A stretch of DNA of 47,291 nt from a virus: the IMG/VR virus record IMGVR_UViG_3300021962_007682, positions 1 through 47,291 of that record; one strand, given 5' to 3'. The notes beneath the pieces were generated by a model. That model saw only the letters and a list, made by a program, of their open reading frames with translations, ran no database searches and was not told where the DNA came from. Positions within the stretch are counted from its first letter, which is position 1, and each line of letters begins with the position of its first letter. Made by a program: the position numbers and the translations under genes. Shown here piece by piece: positions 16,248 to 25,589 of the stretch.

Positions 16248-16685
16248 CTATTTTTTATCTAATTTAGATTTTGTTATTTTATCTAATACTTTATGTAAAG
16301 AATTTTCAATTTGTGAATTAATTGTGTTTTCATAATTTGTAATTCTTTTATCAGTTTCTTTATCAAAAATAAAAATAAGTCTATCCCAATCTCTATTACT
16401 TAATTTTACACTATAATGATAAACGTGATTTGTTAAATCGACTCTATTGTTTGAAATTGTAATGAATAGGTGTAGTGTGTCGTTTTTAATGTACCTTTTA
16501 TTTGAAACCGGCGCAATCATAAATTCACTATCCTTACGACCAATTATTTTAGTACAGATTAGGAAAAAAGTTTTTTCATACGACTCAACATCATCACTAT
16601 AGGTTTTAATGAATGTTTTTTTTGTAAGCCAAATATATGTCTTTAACTTTAACCTTTTAAAAAATCTAAAAATTTTTTTCTTCAT
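16248..16685 (-). CDS. Hypothetical basic protein
   Basis: A 145-residue Lys-rich protein with a basic N-terminus (MKKKIFRFFKRLKLK), a beta-rich centre and a helical Lys-rich end. No family is recognised. The N-terminus is hydrophobic and basic but lacks a clear signal-peptide core. The upstream 65 bases to 16750 are A/T-rich with no obvious motif. Confidence 0.5.
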   Translation of the reverse strand: MKKKIFRFFKRLKLKTYIWLTKKTFIKTYSDDVESYEKTFFLICTKIIGRKDSEFMIAPVSNKRYIKNDTLHLFITISNNRVDLTNHVYHYSVKLSNRDWDRLIFIFDKETDKRITNYENTINSQIENSLHKVLDKITKSKLDKK

Positions 16686-16750
16686 ATTTTATGTTTTATA
16701 GCACAAGTATACAAAAAAATATAATTATAAAAAAATTTTAAAAAATATTA

Positions 16751-17212
16751 TTAACAATAAGGCGATGAACATCTTTTTTTACCATCTAATCCTGGTTTCT
16801 TACCCTGACATACTTGTACTGCGTACCCATTAGCATATGCGGAGGGGTAAACTTCGAATTTAGCTTTTGCTGCAGACTTTCCTCTAGCACATAATTTTGT
16901 TCCGGACTTTTTTCTTCCTTCCATAACCATATCCTCATCGTCTATATTCATAGATGACTCCATTCCATCTTTTTTTGATTCATTCATTATAAAATCAAAA
17001 ACTTGATCCATATTATTTTTGGCTTCAGCAATATGGTCTTGAGCCCAGTCATGACCACTTTCTAAAATCCCCTCAACCATTTCTGGGTCCAAGTCTAACA
17101 ACAAATCACATTGTCTTCTCATTTGTTGTAGGTTTTGAAAAAACATATATCTACCTGAGCGATATTCGTTTTCTTCTCTTAAAACTTTTTTAATAATTCT
17201 ATTTAAATTCAT
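16751..17212 (-). CDS. Leader-bearing protein with basic Cys-rich C-terminus
   Basis: A 153-residue protein in three parts. The 13-residue leader (MNLNRIIKKVLRE) ends in L-R-E, the prohead-protease pattern. An acidic helical middle follows. The 55-residue C-terminus is Lys/Gly/Cys-rich, with LCARGKSAAKAKFEVYPSAY and a terminal CSSPYC, a tail type I recognise from phage virion proteins. It starts five bases after the stop of the 58-residue gene, so they are co-transcribed. After cleavage the basic tail could contact DNA; that is inferred. Cysteine content suggests metal or disulfide stabilisation. Confidence 0.7.
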   Translation of the reverse strand: MNLNRIIKKVLREENEYRSGRYMFFQNLQQMRRQCDLLLDLDPEMVEGILESGHDWAQDHIAEAKNNMDQVFDFIMNESKKDGMESSMNIDDEDMVMEGRKKSGTKLCARGKSAAKAKFEVYPSAYANGYAVQVCQGKKPGLDGKKRCSSPYC

Positions 17213-17217
17213 TTTAC

Positions 17218-17394
17218 CTAAGAGTTTAATCCATTACGACCGCCAAGAGCAATCATATTTAATTGTGTAACAGTACCCCCAGTTAAATCGCTATATACTG
17301 GATGTGGAGGGACAATTTGTACAACTGTATTAAGTGGGTCACCACAAATTTCTTGACAAATTATTGTTTCTGTATTTGCACTTGTTTCTGCCAT
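17218..17394 (-). CDS. 58-residue small protein
   Basis: An intact frame starts MAETSANTETIICQEICGDP and ends GGRNGLNS. It sits between the structural gene at 17406 and the leader-bearing gene at 17212, with gaps of 11 and 5 bases, filling what would otherwise be a 190-base hole. The leader is T/A-rich with no Shine-Dalgarno sequence. A single Cys pair (residues 13, 17) is present. The function is unknown; the context suggests a small virion or assembly protein. Confidence 0.6.
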   Translation of the reverse strand: MAETSANTETIICQEICGDPLNTVVQIVPPHPVYSDLTGGTVTQLNMIALGGRNGLNS

Positions 17395-17405
17395 ATCTTA
17401 TTTTT

Positions 17406-18863
17406 TTATTTTTTATTAACTATTTGGAACTTTATCGTTCTTTTATAAGTATTTACTTCACCCGATGAAATTACTTTTAAATCAATATAATATTCATTTG
17501 GTATCTTATCTCTAGTGTCAAACATTAAGTAGTATTCATTTGGACTTCTATTTAGTTTTGTCCAGTCTTGTACTTGAACCTCCGTTTGTCCTTCCCTAAC
17601 ATATACTCTATATTCCGCAACAACATTAGGTAACATTTTATTTGTTGTGTAAGCTTGTTTGATGATAACACCAACTTTTCTAACATCAGTATTTAATATT
17701 TTTTCGTCTTGTTTAATACCAAAAAAATCAAATCCATAAATTGCTGGATCATTTGTTGTTGTACCAAATTGTAATGAATGTTTAATAGGATATATTACAA
17801 ACTCGTTATTTATATCTGGTAGTGAGAAATTATTTAGTTTAATATTTGACCAGTTATCTGTGAATATACATGGCGTACTATAACCTAATAGTGGGGGTAT
17901 TACAACTTCATAAACCCCCATTGTTTTTAAACAACTAGGCATATTTATTAAACCATCAATTACGTTACCATTTTGGTCTAGTATTGTTACTAATGGATTT
18001 TCATCTAGATTTATAAAGTCACCATTTTCATATGTGTATAGATATAACTTATTTGATTTCCCTAACGCAAAGTTATTTCTATTATCTTCAATAATATCAT
18101 CATATGTTGTCTCTAATCTTGGTTCATAAAAAGTTTGTGTGTGCCTAGAAAAGAACCCAACGTAGCTTGAGTCTGTATTACCACTTAAATTTTCTAATTG
18201 TGGTAGAAATGAAATTCCCCAACCAACAGGGTTTTCAAATGATCCATTAATAATCTCATTAATCTCGCTTGTCATATCAAACTCAATATCCTCATTTCCA
18301 AATTCAAAGTGCTGGACATCGACAATTGTTAAATCTAAAAAATTAAAAGTACCACTATTTGTGTTACTATATATTCCAGGTTGCTCCCAATCGTATATTG
18401 TTTGTCTTTGTGTCCAGTTAGAAGGTCTATCAGAGTAGTTTTTATCACCAGGTAAAGAAGCTATATTTGTAAAATCATAACCAACACCCTCATCCCATTC
18501 TTGGGGTTTTGTCGGGTCAAAATCTTCATATGGTATTCTCCATAAAATTAAATCAAAAGATGTTGCCCTTAGCTTATTCTCAGATGTTTTACTATTTAAG
18601 AAGTCCCTATCAAATAGACCAGTATTTGTTAGTTTTAATATATGTCTAATATTTGTTGTACACTCTGATGATATTGTACCATTATTATATTTTTCAATTA
18701 AACCATTCAAGTCGAGATCAAAAATTAGTCTTGAGAATCCCGTTGGGTAAGCCATATTACCATCACCATAAAAAAGTTCAATTATTGGGTTTCTACCAAC
18801 GTTAACTAATTCACCATTAACTATAGTGTTATTTTTACTAAAATAAGAATTATGAATTGACAT
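17406..18863 (-). CDS. Putative virion (tail/baseplate) structural protein
   Basis: A 485-residue, strand-rich protein with many Asn, Tyr and Asp residues, typical of phage tail or fibre-associated proteins, and no recognisable catalytic motif. The last 100 residues (VVAEYRVYVREGQTEVQVQD onward) look like an Ig/fibronectin-type beta sandwich. It lies directly downstream of the gp5-like hub gene and has its own late-type box 13 bases before the ATG. The function is inferred from position and composition only. Confidence 0.65.
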   Translation of the reverse strand: MSIHNSYFSKNNTIVNGELVNVGRNPIIELFYGDGNMAYPTGFSRLIFDLDLNGLIEKYNNGTISSECTTNIRHILKLTNTGLFDRDFLNSKTSENKLRATSFDLILWRIPYEDFDPTKPQEWDEGVGYDFTNIASLPGDKNYSDRPSNWTQRQTIYDWEQPGIYSNTNSGTFNFLDLTIVDVQHFEFGNEDIEFDMTSEINEIINGSFENPVGWGISFLPQLENLSGNTDSSYVGFFSRHTQTFYEPRLETTYDDIIEDNRNNFALGKSNKLYLYTYENGDFINLDENPLVTILDQNGNVIDGLINMPSCLKTMGVYEVVIPPLLGYSTPCIFTDNWSNIKLNNFSLPDINNEFVIYPIKHSLQFGTTTNDPAIYGFDFFGIKQDEKILNTDVRKVGVIIKQAYTTNKMLPNVVAEYRVYVREGQTEVQVQDWTKLNRSPNEYYLMFDTRDKIPNEYYIDLKVISSGEVNTYKRTIKFQIVNKK

Positions 18864-18876
18864 TTGTCTTTTTTAT

Positions 18877-18884
18877 AATAAATA
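18877..18884 (-). promoter_or_regulatory. Late-promoter-like box (minus strand)
   Basis: TATTTATT on the minus strand, preceded by GA, 13 bases before the ATG at 18863. It occupies the 21-base gap between two tail genes. Confidence 0.62.
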
Positions 18885-20423
18885 TCAATTAATTCGAATA
18901 TTTTGATTTAGGATTGTATTTTGTGCATTTTCTATTAGAGAACGAATCTCCGACATTTTAACACTATTATTTGGTTCTTGTATTGGGTGGATACCCGGGA
19001 ATGGATGAACATGATCGGATAAGAACTGAACAATTTTATTTAATAAGTCTAATAATTCTTCACCTCTAACAATAGAACTTGTTTTTGGTTTTACCTCCTC
19101 AATAAACTGAGTTTGCGTTATACCATAAAGTGTATCCTTTAGATTAATTTTATCAAAGTTTGGTTTTTGTGATTTGTGTGATAACAAATATAAATAATCC
19201 CCACCAACAACACCATATGTCGTTTGTACCTGTTCGTATCTTGATTTTTTAATTTCTTGGTTTTTATCAGTAGTTTGAGCCCCAACAACACCTTTACTCC
19301 ATATCACACCAAAACCAAAGAAGTTATCGACCTCATTGAATTTTACATTGTTATATACTTCAGTAAAGACTGAAAACACATTAGGATCCGTACTATTGTT
19401 TAATTTATATGTTGCAGGATTTGGCCCGAAAAAAAATGGAAATTGTTCTGCAATTCTACCAGGTATTGATGGATATGAAAAATCTTCATTAACCAAATTA
19501 ACAACTCCATTGTTAACACCTTGAATATATTGGTTTATTAGTTTTATAACATCGTTTGTGTTGTACCCACTAAAATTAAACTGACTATTAGGTACCACTG
19601 TTGTGTTTAAAGTACTACCAGATGGGTTTGAGATTTCAAATTTTGAAACTAATGTGGTATCGTTTTCTTTAACAGTATTTAATCTAACATATCCATTTAT
19701 ACTAGCGCCAGACTGAGTTGTTGTAATTGAATCAAGAGCCCACTCAACATACATTTTAACAAAGATATCAACATATTCTACAGACACAATATTCTCTGTA
19801 CCATCATCTAATAGTGTGAAATCATAATTAGACAACTGAATAAATGATCTATTATCGTTTTTAGTTGGTATCTCATCATTACTTATAGTATTAAACTTAC
19901 CAGCTCTAATTAATAAATCATCATCTTTTAATACAATATCAGTACTACCCCTACCAATAATGGCATTATCTCCTGGTTCTGGATAAAGTCCTCTATATGG
20001 TTCTTCTACTTCTCCAGTTTCTGAATTCCTAATAGATTTTGCCTTTTGTAGGTTGTCACCATTAGCCATAACACTTTGAGCGTTCCTATAACCTTCAAAT
20101 GAGTTATTCCATGGCCTAGATAATGGTCCTTGAATATAAAATTTTGTACCGTCTTTTCTTTCTTGTTTTGTTGCGTATACAATATGAACGTACTCATCAA
20201 TTTTTGGAACTTGACTTATATAATATGGTATTAATGGTAAAAAAACAAATGGGTCTTTAATTGTCCATTCATCTTTTTTTGACCAATTTTCAGGATATGC
20301 TTGAATTTCGTTTTCAGTTGATGGTAATACCCTAATCCTACCAATCATAAGTGGGTCTTGGTTGTCCAATACAACACCAGGTATAATAATCCTCTGATCC
20401 TGAAGATCCATATTATTTGCCAT
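18885..20423 (-). CDS. Baseplate hub/spike protein with gp5-type OB fold
   Basis: A 512-residue protein. Residues 10-115 fit the OB-fold of T4 gp5/VgrG-like hub proteins (GVVLDNQDPLMIGRIRVLPS, then a region rich in LPLIPYYISQVPKIDEYVHI, then the GP strand). DNAIIGRGSTDIVLKDDDLLIR at about 155-175 is the usual strand after that domain, and a His-rich HVHPFPGIHPI occurs near the C-terminus. No lysozyme domain is seen, unlike T4 gp5. The likely role is the central baseplate hub that carries the spike. The start overlaps the end of the next upstream gene by 11 bases. Confidence 0.75.
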   Translation of the reverse strand: MANNMDLQDQRIIIPGVVLDNQDPLMIGRIRVLPSTENEIQAYPENWSKKDEWTIKDPFVFLPLIPYYISQVPKIDEYVHIVYATKQERKDGTKFYIQGPLSRPWNNSFEGYRNAQSVMANGDNLQKAKSIRNSETGEVEEPYRGLYPEPGDNAIIGRGSTDIVLKDDDLLIRAGKFNTISNDEIPTKNDNRSFIQLSNYDFTLLDDGTENIVSVEYVDIFVKMYVEWALDSITTTQSGASINGYVRLNTVKENDTTLVSKFEISNPSGSTLNTTVVPNSQFNFSGYNTNDVIKLINQYIQGVNNGVVNLVNEDFSYPSIPGRIAEQFPFFFGPNPATYKLNNSTDPNVFSVFTEVYNNVKFNEVDNFFGFGVIWSKGVVGAQTTDKNQEIKKSRYEQVQTTYGVVGGDYLYLLSHKSQKPNFDKINLKDTLYGITQTQFIEEVKPKTSSIVRGEELLDLLNKIVQFLSDHVHPFPGIHPIQEPNNSVKMSEIRSLIENAQNTILNQNIRIN

Positions 20424-20643
20424 TCCTAGAATTATGTTCTTTTAATAGTTTATTGTAGGTTAACTCTAGTCTATCTAGATGTTTTGTCATTTTAATCAAA
20501 TGTTCTTTTGTGTTGTAAAAATCTAGTTTAACAAAACCAAGAGCCTTTTCCAAATCTTTATTAGACGAGTTCTTATAATCGGCAATAATTTTTAAAACAT
20601 CATTAGCCATAACCTTTTCATTTTCATTATAGTTTTTTTCCAT
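20413..20643 (-). CDS. Small coiled-coil protein
   Basis: A 76-residue helical protein, largely heptad-like (LIKMTKHLDRLELTYNKLLK). It overlaps both neighbours (17 bases with the gene upstream, 11 with the hub gene downstream), so it is tightly embedded in the baseplate operon. A small assembly chaperone or hub component is plausible; no family match is claimed. Confidence 0.65.
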   Translation of the reverse strand: MEKNYNENEKVMANDVLKIIADYKNSSNKDLEKALGFVKLDFYNTKEHLIKMTKHLDRLELTYNKLLKEHNSRNGK

Positions 20644-22582
20644 ATACTACTTTAGGTATTGTTTGTCCAATTGGTGTTGTGGATAAAAAGTCAACAGCAA
20701 CTTGTACTTGACCATTTTCACTTTCTTCTTTATCCATACCATCAATCAAAGCTTTTATTGATGCAAGCATTAGGTTAGGACTCCCATCTGGCATTGGGCC
20801 TGTTGGTAGTCCAAGTTTCTCAAACTCCCCAATAACATTAATATATGCTCTACTTGCTGAAAATCCAGTTAAAAATCTAGAAGCTAGTAATAATGGTAAT
20901 GGGATTTGATCGTTAAATCCTTTTGATGCTATCTTTAGTAATTTTTGTAATTCATCTATCACACTTCTACAACTTCTAATATCTGAAATTAAACTAGCAA
21001 TAGTTACTAAAACCTCGGCTAAGGTTAAAATTATTGCCATCTTTTTATTCTTTTTTTCCTTAGCAATATCCTGTGTAACATCCTGGATTAATTTTTTAAT
21101 GTCCTTTACCACCGAATCAAAAATAAGCTTAGCATATATACCACCAATTTTAGATGAAACGTTAATGAAAAAACTTCTAAAGTTTTTTATAAAGTCCATA
21201 TAGTTGGTTATATAATTCATACTATTATTACCTGTTGATTTCAAGGCAATCGATAGTGGCAATAATGTTTTAGGTGATAGAGCAGCCATAGTTACTGCCT
21301 TTGGGAATTCTTTTATAAATTCAGTATCGATATTAATTTTAAGGGGTAACCAATCTGGGTTTTGTGTTAACGTATTGGCAAGATTTGCCGCGTTTTCAAT
21401 CTGATTAGAATTATTTGTTCCAGGAACAAAAGACAAATTGTTTATTGCGTTTACAATTGCCAATGAATTTATTGGTAGTTTAACATTATCACACTCTAAA
21501 AACTCAGCAACACCATTTAAAATATTAGATACTTGTCCATCAATAAAAGTAAGGTCAAGTTCGTCAAATTCAAAAAAAGCATCATCAACATTATCTAACT
21601 CTGATGTTTTAGCAGTACCAGACACATCAATTTCTTTTGTACTATCAAAACACAATCCAAGAATTCTTTGTAAAATTAAAAATACTTTTTGTAGACCTTC
21701 AAGATCACCCTTTCCGTCTCCCTTTTCTATTGATATCGCACCAGTTAGGATATTCATTAGATTTGCAAAAATGTTTTTAAAGTCAATAATATCTATTGTT
21801 TTATAATAATCTTTTACAAAATCTTTTATTTTATTTCCAGTAATTCTATTGGCTGGTGTTACTTTAAAAAAGAAACCAGGGTTCCCAAGATCATCCTGCT
21901 CAACATAAGTAATGTCAAATAAGTCTTGTTGAGATGCACCAATATACTGTGAAGAATATTGTGTAGAAAATGGTTGTGATATATTTTGTATACGATTATA
22001 TAATTCCCGATTCATAGAGAATGGTTTTGCAGGAAATGGTGTTTGACTTTCTTCATAACTAATAGCACCAACCTTACTTGATGGGTCTATTTTTAATTGT
22101 CCTAATAAGTCAATTGATTGTACTTTAATATAAAAGTCTTGACCTGCGATAAACTCTTGCTCTTCGGAACATCCCGCAGCAGTTAAAATCTCGGTTCCTA
22201 ATAATTCTACTAGTTTTGGTTTTAAATCAATTAAAGCATTTATGAATTTGTTAACTATATATACTTTAACACTACTACCTTTATTATATTTACGTAAATT
22301 TTCTGGTTTAAAACTATCTAGAGCCTTTTCGAACTGATCCTCAGCAGAGATAAATTTAGTATCTAGTAGTTTATCTAATTGTGTTTCACTACTTTTTAAA
22401 GCTCTATTTGTTTTTTTCTTATAACTATTATATGTTCTAGTAACCTTACTCTTTTTATCTTCAAAGGTTTTACCAGCTTTTTTCTTTAATCTTTTGTAAT
22501 CGGCGGTTAACTTTTTATACTTTTTAGTCTTACTAATAGAATCATCAATATCAGTATACCCCTGTTCTATATCGAGAGCCAT
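20627..22582 (-). CDS. Large putative baseplate/tail protein
   Basis: A 651-residue protein with a Lys-rich helical N-terminus (about residues 1-90), a mixed middle and two hydrophobic helical stretches near 425-470 and 515-535. It lies between a small helical gene and the gp5-like hub operon. Length and position suggest a baseplate or tail-tube-initiating structural protein. The hydrophobic segments could be membrane-active during injection, but I do not recognise the family. Confidence 0.6.
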   Translation of the reverse strand: MALDIEQGYTDIDDSISKTKKYKKLTADYKRLKKKAGKTFEDKKSKVTRTYNSYKKKTNRALKSSETQLDKLLDTKFISAEDQFEKALDSFKPENLRKYNKGSSVKVYIVNKFINALIDLKPKLVELLGTEILTAAGCSEEQEFIAGQDFYIKVQSIDLLGQLKIDPSSKVGAISYEESQTPFPAKPFSMNRELYNRIQNISQPFSTQYSSQYIGASQQDLFDITYVEQDDLGNPGFFFKVTPANRITGNKIKDFVKDYYKTIDIIDFKNIFANLMNILTGAISIEKGDGKGDLEGLQKVFLILQRILGLCFDSTKEIDVSGTAKTSELDNVDDAFFEFDELDLTFIDGQVSNILNGVAEFLECDNVKLPINSLAIVNAINNLSFVPGTNNSNQIENAANLANTLTQNPDWLPLKINIDTEFIKEFPKAVTMAALSPKTLLPLSIALKSTGNNSMNYITNYMDFIKNFRSFFINVSSKIGGIYAKLIFDSVVKDIKKLIQDVTQDIAKEKKNKKMAIILTLAEVLVTIASLISDIRSCRSVIDELQKLLKIASKGFNDQIPLPLLLASRFLTGFSASRAYINVIGEFEKLGLPTGPMPDGSPNLMLASIKALIDGMDKEESENGQVQVAVDFLSTTPIGQTIPKVVYGKKL

Positions 22583-22953
22583 TACTTATCAAGTTTATAA
22601 TTTTTATCAGTAGAAATGTCTTTATCAATTAGATTTTTAAATAAATCACCATCTAAATCTAAATCAGAAAGAGTTAAATCATCTTGTTTTTCCTGTGATT
22701 TTTGCCAAATTTGTGCCTGCAGTTTAGACAATGAAAGTTTCTTTTCGACACAATCATTTACAATTTTTTGTTGCTTTTCTATGATTGGACCAATTAAAGT
22801 CATGTCTTCAGGTTCCTTCATCATAGTTAACATTTTATTTTGAATCCTTATTGCAGTATTTCTCTGTTCCACTAACTCATTATAAATTTCTTGCATTAGA
22901 GATAGTAGTGAATCTTTAGTTAAATTAATCTTTTTTTTTGTTGGTCTTGGCAT
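22582..22953 (-). CDS. Small helical protein, first gene of the baseplate operon
   Basis: A 123-residue helical, Lys- and Glu-rich protein (MPRPTKKKINLTKDSLLSLM) ending in an acidic Asp/Leu stretch. It begins a transcription unit: a late-type box lies six bases upstream in the 14-base gap after the sigma-factor gene, and its stop overlaps the next ATG by one base. T4-like baseplate operons often start with small assembly chaperones; whether this is one is unknown. Confidence 0.6.
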   Translation of the reverse strand: MPRPTKKKINLTKDSLLSLMQEIYNELVEQRNTAIRIQNKMLTMMKEPEDMTLIGPIIEKQQKIVNDCVEKKLSLSKLQAQIWQKSQEKQDDLTLSDLDLDGDLFKNLIDKDISTDKNYKLDK

Positions 22954-22959
22954 ATTAAT

Positions 22960-22967
22960 TATAAATA
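22960..22967 (-). promoter_or_regulatory. Late-promoter-like box heading the baseplate operon
   Basis: TATTTATA on the minus strand fills the gap between the sigma-factor stop (22968) and the ATG at 22953. It would separate late structural transcription from the upstream island. Confidence 0.5.
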
Positions 22968-23714
22968 TTACTTATTTAAAATATCTTGAACTATTTCGAC
23001 ATAAATTTTTTTAAACTTTTTCATTGAATTTCTTATCTCTTTAGTTGATAGATTCGTCATCTCCCGCAATTCAAATAAGATTACATTCTTGTTAAACTTA
23101 TTGTTTGTTGAGTCTGGAAATCTAGTTGAATAGTTTTCGAGTAAGTCTTGGATTGCTTGCCCCAATCTATTTTCCTCAATAGAAATCCGGTCATTATCAA
23201 TAATACTACCTAATTTTATTAAAAATTTTTCAATGATTTCCTCAGTTGTAACATCCTCATTGTCCAAATAGTATATCATATCTGGGGTGTGTTCTAAGTT
23301 TGTAGAAATGTCCTCATATGATATTTTTCTATTTGTTTCTTTTTGATCTTTCATTATCTGTCCCATCAAATAATTTTTACAAATAGTACCAAAATAAGAA
23401 TAGGCCTTTTTACCTTTTGCTGGCCTAAACTTATCTATTTTTGTCATTAAAAATGAGTGCGTGTCGACATGAATTTCTTCAAAATTCATATCCTTCCTAT
23501 ATAATTTATATCTTCTAATTATAGATGATATCATCTTATCTAAAGGGTCTCGTAAGTGCGCATTATAGATTTTATTTTTTTCATCAAATGTCGTAGCGGT
23601 TAAATAATCAACTACGGCTTGCTCCTCTGTTTCTGCAAAATAATTCTTACTTTTTCTCCCCTTCTTCTTCTTTACCTCACTTGTGTTATCTATTTTTTCA
23701 TTTTCCTTGAGCAT
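22968..23714 (-). CDS. gp55: Late transcription sigma factor (T4 gp55-like)
   Basis: A 248-residue protein with a sigma-70 region-2 core. Helices at about 55-95 lead to KFRPAKGKKAYSYFGTICKN (95-114) and LMGQIMKDQKE, matching the gp55 segment where the -10 element is read. The C-terminal part has a helix-turn-helix-like segment (MTNLSTKEIRNSMKKFKKIY). The N-terminal 25 residues are Lys-rich. In T4, gp55 directs host RNA polymerase to short -10-type late promoters without a -35. The gene overlaps the glycosyltransferase upstream by one base and has no late-type box of its own, as expected for a gene made earlier. Confidence 0.85.
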   Translation of the reverse strand: MLKENEKIDNTSEVKKKKGRKSKNYFAETEEQAVVDYLTATTFDEKNKIYNAHLRDPLDKMISSIIRRYKLYRKDMNFEEIHVDTHSFLMTKIDKFRPAKGKKAYSYFGTICKNYLMGQIMKDQKETNRKISYEDISTNLEHTPDMIYYLDNEDVTTEEIIEKFLIKLGSIIDNDRISIEENRLGQAIQDLLENYSTRFPDSTNNKFNKNVILFELREMTNLSTKEIRNSMKKFKKIYVEIVQDILNK

Positions 23715-24520
23715 TAAACTACTTGTGGTTCATAATTTATTTCTCGATCTATAATATATAAGTGCTCATTTTTTGCTGACTCAATCCAAAATCTAACCTC
23801 ATCATCAACTAGTTTTTCATCACCATTTTTATAGTTCCAGAATATTGAACCCTCCCTTAAATTCATATGTTTGTAACCAATTTTTGGTATTGTCATAAAT
23901 CTTACGTTATTTTTTGTCATTCTTAGTAAGAACTCATACCCAAAAGTTAGTTTAAATGATGGTTTTAACATCCCATTTTTAACAAAAGAATCTTTTTTAA
24001 TAACAAGACCTGAAATTTGGAAATTTTGATATGACATTAAAATTTCATTATCTAAAATTCCCATCTCACTTGTAAAGTTTGCGGCAAAAGTTGCCTCATT
24101 TGTAAACCCAACAAAAACACCCTTATTATCAACATCAACAACTATTGGCATAAATGCGTCTGTTTCTGGGTAATAATTAATATAGGATTTAACATTTTTA
24201 AACCAAATATTTGAGTATTCGTCATCAAATTCTAGAATTGAAACCCAATTAGATGATGAGTTCTCAACACCATAGTTAACTTGACTCGCAAAGTTTGGTT
24301 TTCCAGTGTATTCTTTAATCACTACATTTAAACCATTAAAGTCATACTCATCTAAAAAGTTTTTTAGTGTATCCTCACTTGTAGGTACAATAACTAGTTC
24401 GTTAATTAATTCTTTTTGAGACTCAAGTGACTTTACCGCCTTATCAAAAAAATCTGCAAAGTCAGTAGGTCTTGCTGACTTTATTGGTAAAATAACCGAT
24501 ATTGTATTTTTATTTTCCAT
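23714..24520 (-). CDS. Family-2-like glycosyltransferase (GT-A)
   Basis: A 268-residue protein. The N-terminal NTISVILPIKSARPTDF followed by a central acidic motif near residues 97-100 (EFDDEYS, the DxD-like metal site) is typical of GT2 enzymes. A strand with KLTFGYEFLLRMTKNNVRFM follows in the acceptor half. No membrane segment is seen, so it is likely soluble and cytoplasmic. It is the last gene of the glycan island before the sigma factor. Donor and acceptor are unknown. Confidence 0.75.
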   Translation of the reverse strand: MENKNTISVILPIKSARPTDFADFFDKAVKSLESQKELINELVIVPTSEDTLKNFLDEYDFNGLNVVIKEYTGKPNFASQVNYGVENSSSNWVSILEFDDEYSNIWFKNVKSYINYYPETDAFMPIVVDVDNKGVFVGFTNEATFAANFTSEMGILDNEILMSYQNFQISGLVIKKDSFVKNGMLKPSFKLTFGYEFLLRMTKNNVRFMTIPKIGYKHMNLREGSIFWNYKNGDEKLVDDEVRFWIESAKNEHLYIIDREINYEPQVV

Positions 24521-24521
24521 A

Positions 24522-25583
24522 TTATTCTATTGTTTCAAATTTATTTAGTTGTTCTTCAAATGACTCTATTCTTTTACTAATCATATCTGAAAATGTTGTT
24601 ATTACATCCATCTTAAATTTCTCCATACTAGAATATGTATTCGCTGTGGATTCCATATCAGTATATAAATCTGGGCTAATATTATCTTCTAACCAATTTT
24701 GGATGAAATCAGCAACAACATCAGCCATTGTATTTTTATTTGCAATCCAAATACCATTATTTTCACTTAACCATTCTGGTTGTAGATGCGGTAATACACC
24801 AATAACCGGAACTCCCATCTTCATTGACTCTAATGGGAAAGTACCAAATCCACTAGTTGGGTCAATCCAAACTGATAGGAAACTATCTTTCATCGCATTA
24901 GCGAATTCTTGTTCGCTTAATCCTCTCATATCTCTAAATGTAATCCATCTATATTGTGGAAACTTAACATAGAATTTTTTAATTAAATTTGTTGTATCTC
25001 GTTGATCTCTAGTATGAATTGAAATAACTGTCTTTGGTGGTAATTCTGGTTTAGTAAAACATTCACTAATTACTGGATTTATGACACTAAATGATGTTCT
25101 CCTCATAATTTTACTAATGTAGTCCTCTTGTGATTTAGATGTTGTTAAACATTTAAGAAAACTTAGTTGATCCCAAGATTGCCCAGGTTGTAAAGTCTCA
25201 AACATATGGTCATAAGCCTGTGCTAGAACAATCTTACCACAAGGTAAATTTTTAACTTGTTCCATAATGTAACCAAATATTTCTGGGATAATTAACAAGT
25301 CGTCTGGGGAAATTTCAAGGTTACCATCATCAATTGCTTTATGCGGTAATTCTGTCATATACTCTTCACCTAACCAATCCTTAACTCCAAAATAATCTTT
25401 TGTTTCGTGTAAAATAATTGGATTATAACCATCTTCTTTTAAGATCATTGCCATTTGGTAAATAAACCTTAGAGACGCTCTAGCGTTTCCTTTAGTATCT
25501 TGTACCATAAAATACAACCTAGATTTTTTATCGCGCATATTCTGAATCGAGCGTTCTAATTTTTTTAATTGTTCTGCGTCCAT
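24522..25583 (-). CDS. GT-B glycosyltransferase (GT4-like)
   Basis: A 353-residue protein with two Rossmann-like halves. The C-terminal donor site is clear: DPTSGFGTFPLESMKMGVPVIG, equivalent to the E-x7-E motif region of GT4. The N-terminal half has a weaker start (SRLYFMVQDTKGNARASLRF). It is probably a cytoplasmic sugar transferase. It adjoins the GT2-like gene with only one base between. Confidence 0.78.
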   Translation of the reverse strand: MDAEQLKKLERSIQNMRDKKSRLYFMVQDTKGNARASLRFIYQMAMILKEDGYNPIILHETKDYFGVKDWLGEEYMTELPHKAIDDGNLEISPDDLLIIPEIFGYIMEQVKNLPCGKIVLAQAYDHMFETLQPGQSWDQLSFLKCLTTSKSQEDYISKIMRRTSFSVINPVISECFTKPELPPKTVISIHTRDQRDTTNLIKKFYVKFPQYRWITFRDMRGLSEQEFANAMKDSFLSVWIDPTSGFGTFPLESMKMGVPVIGVLPHLQPEWLSENNGIWIANKNTMADVVADFIQNWLEDNISPDLYTDMESTANTYSSMEKFKMDVITTFSDMISKRIESFEEQLNKFETIE

Positions 25584-25589
25584 AATTTT

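Noticed and set aside
24502-24972. Plus-strand frame opposite the GT4-like gene
   Set aside because: Fully antisense to a gene with clear donor-site motifs.
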